Source: Acidobacteriota bacterium
GTDB taxonomy: Bacteria > Acidobacteriota > Vicinamibacteria > Vicinamibacterales > UBA8438
Direction of reading: 5' to 3'
Length of the DNA: 45,043 bases
Assembly (NCBI GenBank): GCA_011523845.1
Contig: WTFV01000253.1
Coordinates: 1 to 45,043 of the forward strand
Below, one piece after another: positions 7,525 through 18,344 of the stretch (position 1 is its first letter; each line of letters starts with the position of its first letter). The notes beneath the pieces were generated by a model. The model was not told the origin of the DNA. It made no database searches and saw nothing but the letters and a program-made list of their open reading frames with translations. Position numbers and translations under genes: made by a program.

Positions 7525-8556
7525 ATGCGCGACTTCCTGGCCCAGACCCTCGCCGAGAGCCCGACCCGCGAGTGGATGGTCTACCTGCTCGGCAACGTGC
7601 CCGGCCTGCCGCCGATCGCCCAGTCGTTCCACATCATGGGGATCGCGGCGGTGGTCGGCTCCATCGTGATGGTGGACCTGAAGTTCCTGGGCGTCGCGCT
7701 GCCGAACCAGAACGTCAGCGAGATGATCCGGCGGCTGCTGCCCTGGACCTGGTACGCCCTGGCGGTCAACTTCGTCACCGGGTTCATCTTCATCCTGGCG
7801 CGGCCGATCCGCTACTTCTACAACCCGGTCGCCACCTTCAAGTTCTCGTGCCTGCTGCTGGCCGTGGGGCTGGCGTTCGTCGTCTACTGGATGAACCGGA
7901 AACAGCACGGCTACTGGGAGCACTCGTCCGAGCGGCTGTGGGCGGCGCGGATCATCGCCGGGGTGTCGCTGCTGCTGTGGATCGGCGTCCTCCTCGGCGG
8001 CCGCTGGATCGCCTACTCCGAGTACATCACCGATCCCTTCGAGGTGCCGTTCGTCTGGGAGGACCTGGCCGCGTATCCCTCCATCTGGCAGTGGATGCAG
8101 GACCACCCGCTCTCCCAGCACATCGGCTTCACGTGGTGGTTCCCGCTGCTGGAGTCGATCCACGTGATCGGCATCGGCCTGGTGGTCGGATCCATCATGA
8201 CGGTGGACCTGCGGCTGCTCGGCCTCGCCGCGCTCCGCTATCCGGTGAGCCAGATGACGCGCAAGCTGCTCCCCTGGACCTGGGCGGCGTTCGTCGTCGC
8301 GGCAGTCACCGGCTTCGGCATGTTCGTGACGCGCGCCCCCGCGTACGTCGAGAACCCGGCCTTCCAGGTCAAGTTCCTGCTGCTGCCGCTGGCGTTCGTC
8401 AACATGGCCGTCTTCCATTTCTGGACCTGGCGCGGCATCGCCGCGTGGGACACCGCACGGGAGTTGCCCCTGGGGGCGCGAGTGGCCGGCGGCGCGTCGC
8501 TGGCGCTGTGGACCGGAATCATCATGGCCGGCCGCTGGACCGGTCACATCATCTGA
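7525..8556 (+). CDS. Duplicated multi-pass membrane protein (DUF6644-like)
   Basis: 343 residues with about eight hydrophobic helices. The protein is an internal tandem duplication: the first half has QSFHIMGIAAVVGSIVMVDLKFLG, LLPWTWYALAVNFVTGF and a NPVATFKFSCLLL segment; the second half repeats these as ESIHVIGIGLVVGSIMTVDLRLLG, LLPWTWAAFVVAAVTGF and NPAFQVKFLLLPL. The repeated conserved His (SFH/SIH) and the HxxG pattern in a membrane helix could bind a metal or heme, but this is inference. It resembles, from memory, proteins labelled DUF6644; function unknown. It precedes the exported lyase by 38 bp, possibly as one transcript. Confidence 0.75.
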   Translation: MRDFLAQTLAESPTREWMVYLLGNVPGLPPIAQSFHIMGIAAVVGSIVMVDLKFLGVALPNQNVSEMIRRLLPWTWYALAVNFVTGFIFILARPIRYFYNPVATFKFSCLLLAVGLAFVVYWMNRKQHGYWEHSSERLWAARIIAGVSLLLWIGVLLGGRWIAYSEYITDPFEVPFVWEDLAAYPSIWQWMQDHPLSQHIGFTWWFPLLESIHVIGIGLVVGSIMTVDLRLLGLAALRYPVSQMTRKLLPWTWAAFVVAAVTGFGMFVTRAPAYVENPAFQVKFLLLPLAFVNMAVFHFWTWRGIAAWDTARELPLGARVAGGASLALWTGIIMAGRWTGHII

Positions 8557-8594
8557 ACAATCGCCCGGAGACTGCTCCATCCCGGGGGGACGCC

Positions 8595-10079
8595 ATGTCA
8601 CACATCTGCCGTTGCGCCGCGTTCATCGTTGCACTCGCACTCGTTCCGGCCGGCGCTTCGGCGCAGGACGCAAGCGACGACTTCGACCGCCTGGGGCAGA
8701 TCAACAAGGCGTCGATCGTGATGCTCACGGAAGCCGGGCTGGTGCCCGAGCCGCTCGGCGCGACGATTGCCGCGGGCATCGCGCAGGTGGTCGGGGAGCA
8801 GGAAGAGCCGGGATCGCGACGGTCGTCCGACTACCTGGTCTTCGAGGAACGGCTGGTCGAGGTGGCCGGCCGCGGCGCGTCACGGCTGCATACCGGACGG
8901 AGCCGGCAGGACATCGGCTCGACCTTCCGGCGGCTCGCGCTGCGGGAGGCGCTGCTCGCGACCTACGGCGCGTTGCTCGCGCCACGCGACGCGCTGCTCG
9001 CGCTGGCGGAGGAGCACACCGATACGATCATTCCCGGCTACACGCACGGCGTGCAGGCGCAACCGACCTCCCTGGCCCACTACCTGCTGGCGTTCGCGGC
9101 GGCCCTCGAACGCGACGCGAACCGCCTGGAGGAGGCCTACGCACGGCTCAACCGTAGCCCCCTCGGCGCGGCCGCGCTCGGCACCTCCGGCTTCCCCATC
9201 GACCGCGAGCGGCTCGCGGAGCTGCTCGGCTTCGGCGGCGTCCTGGAGAACTCCTACGACGCCAACCACGTCTCGTCGGTGGATTCGAAGACGGAGCTCG
9301 CCTCCGCTCTGGCCATCTCGGCGATCGCCGTCGGGCAGTTCAGCGAGGACGTGCAGGTCCAGTACCACGATCCCGCGCCGTGGCTCCTGCTCGACCGCTC
9401 GCTGACCGGCATCAGCAGCATCATGCCGCAGAAGCGCAACCCGATCGCGCTCGAAAGGCTCCGCCAGGTCGCCAGCACCGTCCTCGGCGACGCCCAGACC
9501 GTGTTCCTCACCGCCCACAACACGTCGACGGGCATGATCGACTACCGCGGCGCGGACCAGATTCTGGAGACCGCGGAGAAGGCGCGCGAGATGTACGAGC
9601 TCTACGCGGCCGTGGTCGGCGGCCTGGAGGTCGACCCGGCCCGATCGCTGGCCGAGGTGGACGCGGACTACGCCACCATGACGGAGGTCGCCGACACCCT
9701 GCTCCGCCACGCCGACATCCCGTTCCGCGAGGGCCACCACTACGCCTCGGAGCTGACGGAGTACGGCCGCTCCCACGGGAAGCGCCCCAAGGAGCTGAGC
9801 GCCGAGGAGTTGCTGCACGTCTACGAGGAGACCTACGGCGAGCCGCTGCCGGTCAGCGTCGACCGCATCCGGGAAGCGCTGGATCCCGAGCAGATGGTGG
9901 CCGGACGACGCGGGCTCGGCGGGCCGCAGCCGGCCGAGACGCGGCGGATGTTGCAGGAAGGCCGCGGGCGCCTGGACGCAAGCCGCGACTGGCTCGAAGA
10001 CGCGCATGCGGCGCTGCGGGATGCGGAGACGGCGCTCGAGGCCTCGTTCACCGCGCTGGCGGCCGGCGCCGGGAAATAG
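8595..10079 (+). CDS. Exported argininosuccinate-lyase-like protein (fumarate lyase superfamily)
   Basis: 494 residues beginning with a clear signal peptide (MSHICRCAAFIVALALVPAG, cleavage near ASAQD), then a full argininosuccinate lyase-like fold. Active-site signatures are present: LHTGRSRQD, GYTHGVQAQPTSLAHYLLAF (catalytic His region) and the mobile loop SSIMPQKRNP with its Ser and Lys. Family enzymes eliminate fumarate from argininosuccinate in the cytoplasm, so export is odd; the substrate is more likely another C-N or C-O adduct. A GGGGGGA ribosome binding site precedes ATG 8595. The sequence after SSIMPQKRNP continues to a family-length C-terminus. The superfamily is sure; calling it ArgH would not be justified. 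Confidence 0.82.
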   Translation: MSHICRCAAFIVALALVPAGASAQDASDDFDRLGQINKASIVMLTEAGLVPEPLGATIAAGIAQVVGEQEEPGSRRSSDYLVFEERLVEVAGRGASRLHTGRSRQDIGSTFRRLALREALLATYGALLAPRDALLALAEEHTDTIIPGYTHGVQAQPTSLAHYLLAFAAALERDANRLEEAYARLNRSPLGAAALGTSGFPIDRERLAELLGFGGVLENSYDANHVSSVDSKTELASALAISAIAVGQFSEDVQVQYHDPAPWLLLDRSLTGISSIMPQKRNPIALERLRQVASTVLGDAQTVFLTAHNTSTGMIDYRGADQILETAEKAREMYELYAAVVGGLEVDPARSLAEVDADYATMTEVADTLLRHADIPFREGHHYASELTEYGRSHGKRPKELSAEELLHVYEETYGEPLPVSVDRIREALDPEQMVAGRRGLGGPQPAETRRMLQEGRGRLDASRDWLEDAHAALRDAETALEASFTALAAGAGK

Positions 10080-10429
10080 TCACCGGGACTTCGAGGCACG
10101 ATCGGAGTCGAGAGGTCACGGCTTGACGACACGAGAACCTGACCGTCCCGTCGACGAGTCATGCACCGCTCGCCACAACGAAGCGGAGTATCCGCAGTTG
10201 GAGCTGAAGGGCACCGTCACCGTGATTGGTGACCTGATCGGGCCGGCGGTGCCGGAAGACCACTGGGAGAGTCTACGACAGCCCCACGCCGGCACGGTCC
10301 GGCACGGGCGGATCTGACACACCACACGCACCGACGAATGCACAAGTCGGTCGAGACAGAGCCGTCCGTCGTGTATCGTGACAGTCTCTCGACGTACCGG
10401 CGGTATCCCGTCACCTGGAGGAGGTTCCG
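10080..10429. other. Intergenic stretch without a recognised gene
   Basis: About 350 bp between the exported lyase and the metalloprotease. Short open frames here have no recognisable domain or ribosome binding site. The last 60 bp (from about 10340) carry somewhat AT-richer sequence that may hold the promoter of the metalloprotease gene, but no convincing -35/-10 pair stands out. Confidence 0.4.
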
Positions 10430-13108
<2,679 letters not shown>

Positions 13109-13147
13109 GCGCTTGACGCGCCGGTGCCTAAAACATGGTTTTACGAC

Positions 13148-13375
13148 ATGACGAAGACGATTACGAGGATCGGCAACTCGCAGGGCATCATCTTCGACGC
13201 CGCCCTGATGGACCTCGCCCGCCTCAAGGTCGGAGATCAGGTGACGGTCAGTCTCCATGAAGGCGGTTCGATCGTGTTGACGCCAGTGCGTCCCGTGATC
13301 GGCTCCGAAGAAGCCGCCGCGACGGCGAAGCGCCTTATCGAAGAGAACGCGGAGCTGTTCCGGCGGCTTTCTTGA
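13148..13375 (+). CDS. AbrB/MazE-like antitoxin (SpoVT-AbrB domain)
   Basis: 75 residues. ITRIGNSQGIIFDAALMDLARL is the swapped-hairpin AbrB DNA-binding fold, followed by KVGDQVTVSLHEGG and a charged C-terminal tail that would bind a toxin. The stop overlaps the start of a Doc-type toxin reading frame (TTG 13372), the usual PhdDoc-like arrangement with an AbrB antitoxin. The antitoxin is intact although its toxin is not. ATG 13148 is chosen because the conserved fold starts there; an upstream in-frame ATG at 13124 would add eight residues. Confidence 0.82.
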   Translation: MTKTITRIGNSQGIIFDAALMDLARLKVGDQVTVSLHEGGSIVLTPVRPVIGSEEAAATAKRLIEENAELFRRLS

Positions 13376-13603
13376 AACCCCCGCTGCTGCATCCGACCGT
13401 GGCGGCGGTGAAGGCGATTCACGCCGAAGTCCTGGCCGCTCATGGAGGGGCACGAGGACTGCAGAACGCAGGGCTGCTGGAATCCGCGGTGGCCGCGCGA
13501 TCCGGACGCCTGGGAATCCCTCACGCTCGACGTGGCCGCCAGCCGCCTGGACAGAGCCGGGACGACTGTCCGTCTGCGGCAGATCCTGGCCGCCGCGACC
13601 TGA
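13372..13603 (+). pseudogene. Doc (death-on-curing, Fic-fold) toxin with internal deletion
   Basis: From TTG 13372 the N-terminus of a Doc protein is clear: PPLLHPTVAAVKAIHAEVLA and then HGGARGLQNAGLLESAVAA. The next sequence should contain the catalytic HPFxDGNKR motif but it is absent. Instead, one frame over, the Doc C-terminal tail follows at once (DAWESLTLDVAASRLDRA, ending at 13603). So a middle segment of roughly 50-60 codons, including the active site, has been deleted with a frame change. The toxin should be inactive. Confidence 0.7.
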
Positions 13604-13643
13604 ACGGCGTTCCGCCGCGGTTCAACACGAGATTCGGAGCAGG

Positions 13644-15461
13644 CTACCGCCGCTGCGCGGCCGGACCGGGTGCAAACCGCGCCCGCAGATAGTCGGCGAA
13701 CCTCGCGTCGAACGCCGCCGGCGTCAGTCCCAGGACATCCTGGTAGGGACCCGCGACCGGGTTGCCGGCCGTGCCGAACGCGCGCATGAAGGCGGTTACC
13801 GTATCCAGACCCCACTCGGCCTCGACGAAGTCGAACGCGGCGTGCCCGAGCGCATACACGACCCTTGGGTTCTCGAAACCGGCGCGGCCCTCGACAGTGG
13901 ACATCGACGGAATGTCCCCGGCCTCCACGAGGCCGCGCAGGATGCCCTCGTCGGTCTCCGACCACACCCCCACTCCGAACTCGGCGAGACCCTCGTCGAC
14001 CCAGAGGGGAACCCTGGTTCCGGAATCGGAGCGCGGCACGGCCTCGAAGGCGAAGACATGCGTCAGCTCGTGGGAGATGCGGGCAACGAGGTCGTCGCCC
14101 CAGTCCTCGACGAGCACGACGATGCGGTTGCCGGCCGGCTCCGAGAACGACGCGATCCCGGTCAGGTTCGCCCCCGGCGCGATGTCCTGCCGCTCGAATG
14201 CCTCCCGCGTGGCGAAGACGATCAGCGGCACCTCGAACGACAGGTCGTCCGCGAGGCGCTCGCTCACCCGCCGGTACGCGCTCTCGGCCGCCGCCTCGAC
14301 GCGGTCGATGTCGCCCGCCAGCGCAACGCCGTAACGGATCTCGAAATGCTCGGTCCGCGAGGTTTGCCAGGCAACCGTCGCCGCCGGACGAGTAACCTGT
14401 GCAGGCTGTCGCGCAGTGGACCCCGCAGCCTGCGCGGTGTCGCTCACGCCGTGCCGCGGCCACGACGCGGCGCCGATGCCGGCGCAGAGCGCCAGCGCGA
14501 CAGCCCAAGCCACCATCCGACCGCGGGCGCGCGGCCGCGGGTGGGGCGGCCGCTCCAGGATCCGCCGCACCCGTCCGCTCAGCGGGCCGTCGGTGGCGGC
14601 CACGACCGGCGCCGCTTCGCGACCGCGCCATTCCTCCAGGGCGGTGAGCGCCGAGGCGTAGCCGACGCGGTCGCCGCATATCACCAGCGCGACGTCATCG
14701 CAGCAGTTCTCCCGCTCGGCCCGGATGCGGCCCGAAACCCACCAGACGGCCGGGTGGTAGAAAAGGAACGTCTCTCCCAGCGACTGCAGCAGGTTGACGA
14801 GGTAGTCGTGCCGGCGAATGTGGGCCAGCTCGTGCGCGAGGATCGCCTCGACCTGCGCCGGTGTGAGATTGGCCAGCGCGGCGACCGGCAGCAGGATGAT
14901 CGGCCGCATCCAGCCGACGACGGTCGGCGTGCTGACCAGACGTGACTCCACGACCCGTACGGCGTCCGCGAGACCCAGGCGCGACGCCAGGCGCGACGCG
15001 ACTTCCTGCCAGCGCGACGCCGGCGCGGCGAACCCCGCCTCGTGGAGCCGGTGCACCCGCCAGAATCCGCCGCCCATCCGTACCAGCAGCAGCGAGACCC
15101 CGGCGAGCCACACGGTCACGACCCCCGGCAGCACGGCCGTGAGACGCGCGTGGACCGTCTCCATCGAATCGCCGGCGAGGAGCGCGTGGCCTCGCGTCGA
15201 GCGATTGCCCTGCTCGCGGGCCGCCGCCAGGTCCGTACGCTGGAGAGGCTCGACCGCACGCGCCGCCTGCCACAGGACCGCCGCGGTCACCACGGGAGCG
15301 GCGAGAAGCGCAATCAGGCCGCCGGAGGCGACTCCATAGCGTGCATTCGCCGACCGGCGCCGGCAGACCCACAGGATCCCGGCGATGGCCAGTCCGAGGA
15401 GGGCGCCCTGCCACACGAAGTGCAGCAGCGTCCAGCCGGTGATCTCCATCCAGTCCCTCAT
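13644..15461 (-). CDS. BlaR1-like M56 membrane metalloprotease fused to an extracytoplasmic HExxH domain
   Basis: 605 residues. The N-terminal part is a BlaR1/MecR1 transmembrane protease: several helices, then the zinc motif HELAH (H210, E211, H214) with the following RAERENCCDDVAL. After a transmembrane helix (VAWAVALALCAGIG), the C-terminal domain is not a penicillin sensor but a second protease-like domain with HELTHVFAFE (H464, E465, H468) and LWVDEGLAEFGVG, typical of gluzincin DUF1570-like modules. In BlaR1 systems the M56 domain cleaves the BlaI repressor upon signal; here the sensing domain seems replaced. ATG 15461 has a GGGAGGAG ribosome binding site. It lies downstream of the blaI-like gene (60-bp gap). 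Confidence 0.85.
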   Translation of the reverse strand: MRDWMEITGWTLLHFVWQGALLGLAIAGILWVCRRRSANARYGVASGGLIALLAAPVVTAAVLWQAARAVEPLQRTDLAAAREQGNRSTRGHALLAGDSMETVHARLTAVLPGVVTVWLAGVSLLLVRMGGGFWRVHRLHEAGFAAPASRWQEVASRLASRLGLADAVRVVESRLVSTPTVVGWMRPIILLPVAALANLTPAQVEAILAHELAHIRRHDYLVNLLQSLGETFLFYHPAVWWVSGRIRAERENCCDDVALVICGDRVGYASALTALEEWRGREAAPVVAATDGPLSGRVRRILERPPHPRPRARGRMVAWAVALALCAGIGAASWPRHGVSDTAQAAGSTARQPAQVTRPAATVAWQTSRTEHFEIRYGVALAGDIDRVEAAAESAYRRVSERLADDLSFEVPLIVFATREAFERQDIAPGANLTGIASFSEPAGNRIVVLVEDWGDDLVARISHELTHVFAFEAVPRSDSGTRVPLWVDEGLAEFGVGVWSETDEGILRGLVEAGDIPSMSTVEGRAGFENPRVVYALGHAAFDFVEAEWGLDTVTAFMRAFGTAGNPVAGPYQDVLGLTPAAFDARFADYLRARFAPGPAAQRR

Positions 15462-15521
15462 CACGCTCCTCCCGCTTTCCTCGTGCTCGAACGCGACTGC
15501 CGCCGGCATTCCCGGTCGGAA

Positions 15522-15905
15522 TCACGCGCGCTCCTGCTCCTGTTCCGCCAGCCACTTGCGGATCTCGGCGAGCTCGTCGGGCGACGCCTTCTTCACGGCC
15601 AGCGCCTGCATCACCAGCCGGCTTGCCGACCCGCCGAAGGCGCGGTCCGCCAGATCCCGCACGAGCTGCCGCTGGGTTGCGCGCTCGGATCGCGCCGCGC
15701 GGTAGACGTGCGTGCGCGCGGACTCGTCGCGGCGCACCAGGCCCTTCCCGGTCATGATCTGCAGCAGCTTCAGCACCGTCGTGTACGCGCCTTCCCGCCC
15801 CGTCTCCTCCGCGACCTCGCGGACGGTGCTCGGACCCTGCGACCACAGGACACGCAGGATGGCGAGCTCGGCGTCGGTGGGCCTTCGAGGGGCGGCCATG
15901 TTCAC
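15522..15905 (-). CDS. BlaI/MecI/CopY-family winged-helix repressor
   Basis: 127 residues (or 125 from the second Met). PTDAELAILRVLWSQGPSTVREVAEE is the family's winged-helix start, followed by GAYTTVLKLLQIMTGKGLVRRD and a C-terminal dimerisation helix. Family members bind dyad operators as dimers and are cleaved by the partner M56 protease, here the next gene. Upstream is a promoter studded with three TACGAA-TTCGTA dyads, very probably its own operators, so the pair should be autoregulated. No beta-lactamase gene is nearby, so the controlled function is unlikely to be penicillin resistance. Confidence 0.9.
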   Translation of the reverse strand: MNMAAPRRPTDAELAILRVLWSQGPSTVREVAEETGREGAYTTVLKLLQIMTGKGLVRRDESARTHVYRAARSERATQRQLVRDLADRAFGGSASRLVMQALAVKKASPDELAEIRKWLAEQEQERA

Positions 15906-15907
15906 TC

Positions 15908-15976
15908 TACGAAGCAGTTCGTAGTCATCGACTATACGAAGAAGTTCGTAGGAATGTCAATACGAAGACTCTCGTA
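15908..15976 (-). promoter_or_regulatory. Autoregulated promoter of the BlaI-M56 operon with three dyad operators
   Basis: Three dyads, TACGAA-N4-TTCGTA, lie at 15908-15923 and 15935-15950 (perfect) and 15961-15976 (one mismatched pair). Centres are 27 and 26 bp apart. On the reverse strand a -35 box TTGACA (15955-15960) and a -10 box TATAGT (15931-15936) are separated by 18 bp, with the middle operator filling the spacer, so repressor binding would block RNA polymerase. The proximal operator lies next to the start codon of the repressor gene. Confidence 0.85.
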
Positions 15977-16104
15977 CGTCGGCGCCCGCCCGGTCAGGTT
16001 GTTGGCAGCATTGACAACACGAACGGCCCGCGGTTAGCCGGATCGCAGCAGTCCGGCAACCACCCGCGGCCGTGTTTCCGCCGATACGGTGGAGCGCGAA
16101 GGTG

Positions 16105-17217
16105 CTAGTTCCCGGTCGACCGCAGGGCCTGCCGGGCGATCCGCTCGAGCCGCGGCTGGATGGACGACATCACGGCCGCGAAGACGACCAGCGCCCAGCC
16201 AACCGCCAGGATCACCTGCACGCCGACGAGCAGCCACGCCGCGGGCGACACGGGAACGATGCCGGGATAGTCCTGGGCCAGCGCCCGGAAGAACGCGAAG
16301 GCGATCCACTCGCCGATGCCGGCGTCGTCGGCGCCCGCGAACGCGCCGGGACTGAAGCGGGCCAGCATGCCGGCGAATCCGGCGAACACGACGATGATTG
16401 CGAGATACCCGACCGCGAAGCTGCCGATCGGGATCCACATCACGCGCAGATACTCGGCGAGCTGCCGGTAGATCCGCAGCCGTGGCAGCAGCCACACCCC
16501 CGCGGCGCGCGCCGTCAGAAACACGCCGACGGGGATGGCGACCATTGCCAGCGGCACGCTCACGGCGGCGTCGAGCAGGGCGTCGGCACGAGGTCGACCG
16601 CCGCGCAGCCCCTCGTGCATGACGCCATCGATCGCGTACGCCAGGACCGCGAGCGATCCGAGCGTCAGCAGAACGGGCGGCCGCGGCAAACGCCGTCCCG
16701 CCCTTCGGGCGGCGAACGCACCGGCGATGAGCGCGGTCGGCGGAGTGACGAGAAAGCACGACAGTAGACCGCCGACTCCCAGCGCCGGCAGCAGGCCCGC
16801 CCCGATGAGCGCCGACATCGTCAGCGCCTGGGCCGCCGCGTCGCGGTAGCCGCCGAGACGGGTCGTTCCGAGGCCGTCGACGAGACCGACGGCGAGCGCC
16901 ACGAGCGGAGGCACGATCCACATGACCCCATTCCCCGGGACCAGTCCGGCGAGCAGGGCCGCGGCCATTCCCGCAACCGCGCCGACCACCGCCCCCGCCG
17001 AGCGTCCGATTCGCTCGCGCATGCGCAGGTCGAGCCCGACCCCGACCGCCAGGCCGCATCCGCCCGCCAGCAGCACGTCGTTGTGCACGCCGGTGACCGC
17101 GTAGGCGAACGGGATGACGACGACCACCACCGGCGCGGCGGCCTGCAACGAGCGCCACGTCAACCGGACCAGCTTGCCGAACGGCACCCTCACGCGCGTG
17201 CGTGCTATTTGCAGCAT
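16105..17217 (-). CDS. Multi-pass membrane protein, paralogue A, with channel-pore-like C-terminus
   Basis: 370 residues from ATG 17217 (start MLQIARTRVRVPFGK), with about nine hydrophobic helices. Family unknown to me. Near the C-terminus, IAFAFFRALAQDY followed by PGIVPVSPAAWLLVGVQ and a long helix resembles the pore loop and inner helix of two-helix potassium channels, but the TxGYG filter is absent. A paralogue with the same landmarks (YLRVMWIPIGS/GFA, GMLxRFSPG, IQPxLERIAR) is encoded at 18313-19486, frameshifted. The two flank a toxin-antitoxin pair, suggesting an old duplication. Transport of an ion or small solute is a guess. Confidence 0.7.
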   Translation of the reverse strand: MLQIARTRVRVPFGKLVRLTWRSLQAAAPVVVVVIPFAYAVTGVHNDVLLAGGCGLAVGVGLDLRMRERIGRSAGAVVGAVAGMAAALLAGLVPGNGVMWIVPPLVALAVGLVDGLGTTRLGGYRDAAAQALTMSALIGAGLLPALGVGGLLSCFLVTPPTALIAGAFAARRAGRRLPRPPVLLTLGSLAVLAYAIDGVMHEGLRGGRPRADALLDAAVSVPLAMVAIPVGVFLTARAAGVWLLPRLRIYRQLAEYLRVMWIPIGSFAVGYLAIIVVFAGFAGMLARFSPGAFAGADDAGIGEWIAFAFFRALAQDYPGIVPVSPAAWLLVGVQVILAVGWALVVFAAVMSSIQPRLERIARQALRSTGN

Positions 17218-17357
17218 GGCGTCGGCGCGAATGGTAGCAGGGATTGGCCGACGTGTCCCGTGCGCAGGCCGCGCAGGCCCTGCGCACCCGGCGTGTCCCG
17301 AATCGCACTCCATCGGCAGAATCCCTCTGGCGCCGGAAGGGTCGGACAGAGGCCGAT

Positions 17358-17398
17358 CCAAAAAATCATTCCATGATATATTATATTTATCATTAGTT
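17358..17398 (+). promoter_or_regulatory. AT-rich promoter-like segment before the antitoxin/VapC pair
   Basis: A markedly AT-rich block (AAAAAATCATT, then GATATATTATATTTATCATTAG) in otherwise GC-rich DNA, about 50 bp ahead of the antitoxin start. It contains several possible -10 hexamers and inverted ATGATA/TATCAT half-sites that could be an antitoxin operator. No single -35/-10 pair is compelling. Confidence 0.5.
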
Positions 17399-17445
17399 GC
17401 GCGCCTGGATGAGGTTGAAGGAACATGTGGCGGAGGACACGGACC

Positions 17446-17925
17446 ATGGACGGCAAGCTGAGCGTCGCAGATCAAGCCTGGATCGCCACGGCGCTGTTGC
17501 ACAGGGAGCATCCCGACCGGGAGGATTTCGCGATGAAAGAAATCGTCCGGCGGGCCGAACAGATTGCCGGTCCGGAGCCGCTACGCGCCGGTGTCAAGCA
17601 CCACATCTCCTACCATGCTGTCGCCCAAACGAAGCCGAATCCCGGACAGCACTGCTTGCTGTTCGCAACCGCTCGGGGGCGGCGGCGTCTCTTCAGGCCC
17701 GGCGATCCGCGCCACCCGAATCGCCGGGGCAAGGAGATACCGCCAAGGGACCAGCTCCCGCCAGCGTATCGCTCGCTGATCGATTGGTATCGCTCGGTGT
17801 ACACCGCCAAGCCCGGTGATGCCCCGCCTGACCCCATTCTGGCGCTACGGGGACTCGGCAGGAGGCTCTGGGCGGACGAAGAGGCTGACGCCTACGTCTC
17901 GCGGCTCCGCGAGGGCTGGTCGTGA
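17446..17925 (+). CDS. Unclassified antitoxin-like partner of VapC
   Basis: 159 residues from ATG 17446, which has GGAGG nine bases upstream (an ATG at 17425 would add seven residues but is badly spaced). It begins LSVADQAWIATALLHREHPD and EDFAMKEIVRRAEQ, a helical region, then GVKHHISYHAVAQ-KPNPGQHCLLFAT and GRRRLFRPGDP-HP, followed by basic and aromatic stretches. It matches none of the standard antitoxin folds (RHH, AbrB, Phd, Xre) by eye. The 4-bp overlap with the next PIN toxin (GTGA) strongly suggests it is the antitoxin. I recall similar proteins beside PIN genes in environmental genomes but cannot name the family. Confidence 0.65.
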   Translation: MDGKLSVADQAWIATALLHREHPDREDFAMKEIVRRAEQIAGPEPLRAGVKHHISYHAVAQTKPNPGQHCLLFATARGRRRLFRPGDPRHPNRRGKEIPPRDQLPPAYRSLIDWYRSVYTAKPGDAPPDPILALRGLGRRLWADEEADAYVSRLREGWS

Positions 17926-18344
17926 GCCGGGTGTTCTGGGACACGAACCTGTTCGTTTACCTGATTGAAGGGACGGGTGCCCGGGCCGAGTCGGTGGTGG
18001 CGCTACGGCAGCGGATGATCGAGCGGGGCGACGAGCTCCTGACGTCGACGTTGACGCTTGGGGAGTTGCTCGTCAAGCCGATCGAGATGGGCGACGACGG
18101 ATTGCGGGATCGGTACGTACAGGCCATGGACGCCGGCGTTTCGGTACTGCCGTTCGATGCCCGAGCCGCACTCCGATTCGCTGCGATCCGTGATGACCGG
18201 TCGATTCGGGCGCCCGATGCCATTCAACTGGCGTGTGCAGCGGTCGGTGGCACGGACCTCTTCATCACGAACGACGATCGACTAAGGAGGAAGAACGTGC
18301 CCGGTATCGCGTTCATTCAGTCGCTGCAGCGGACCTTCCTCTGA
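17922..18344 (+). CDS. PIN-domain ribonuclease toxin (VapC family)
   Basis: 140 residues from a GTG overlapping the preceding gene by 4 bp. Complete PIN acidic set: FWDTNLFVYL (D7), LTLGELLVKP (E48), IRAPDAIQLA (D99) and FITNDDRL (D118/D119). Length and order are typical, so a functional RNase is expected. Its 3' end overlaps, tail to tail by about 30 bp, the frameshifted membrane-protein gene on the other strand. Confidence 0.88.
   Translation: MSRVFWDTNLFVYLIEGTGARAESVVALRQRMIERGDELLTSTLTLGELLVKPIEMGDDGLRDRYVQAMDAGVSVLPFDARAALRFAAIRDDRSIRAPDAIQLACAAVGGTDLFITNDDRLRRKNVPGIAFIQSLQRTFL

Noticed and set aside
10123..10317. Small gene between the exported lyase and the metalloprotease
   Set aside because: No ribosome binding site, no domain, and the candidate starts are not supported by anything but an open frame.
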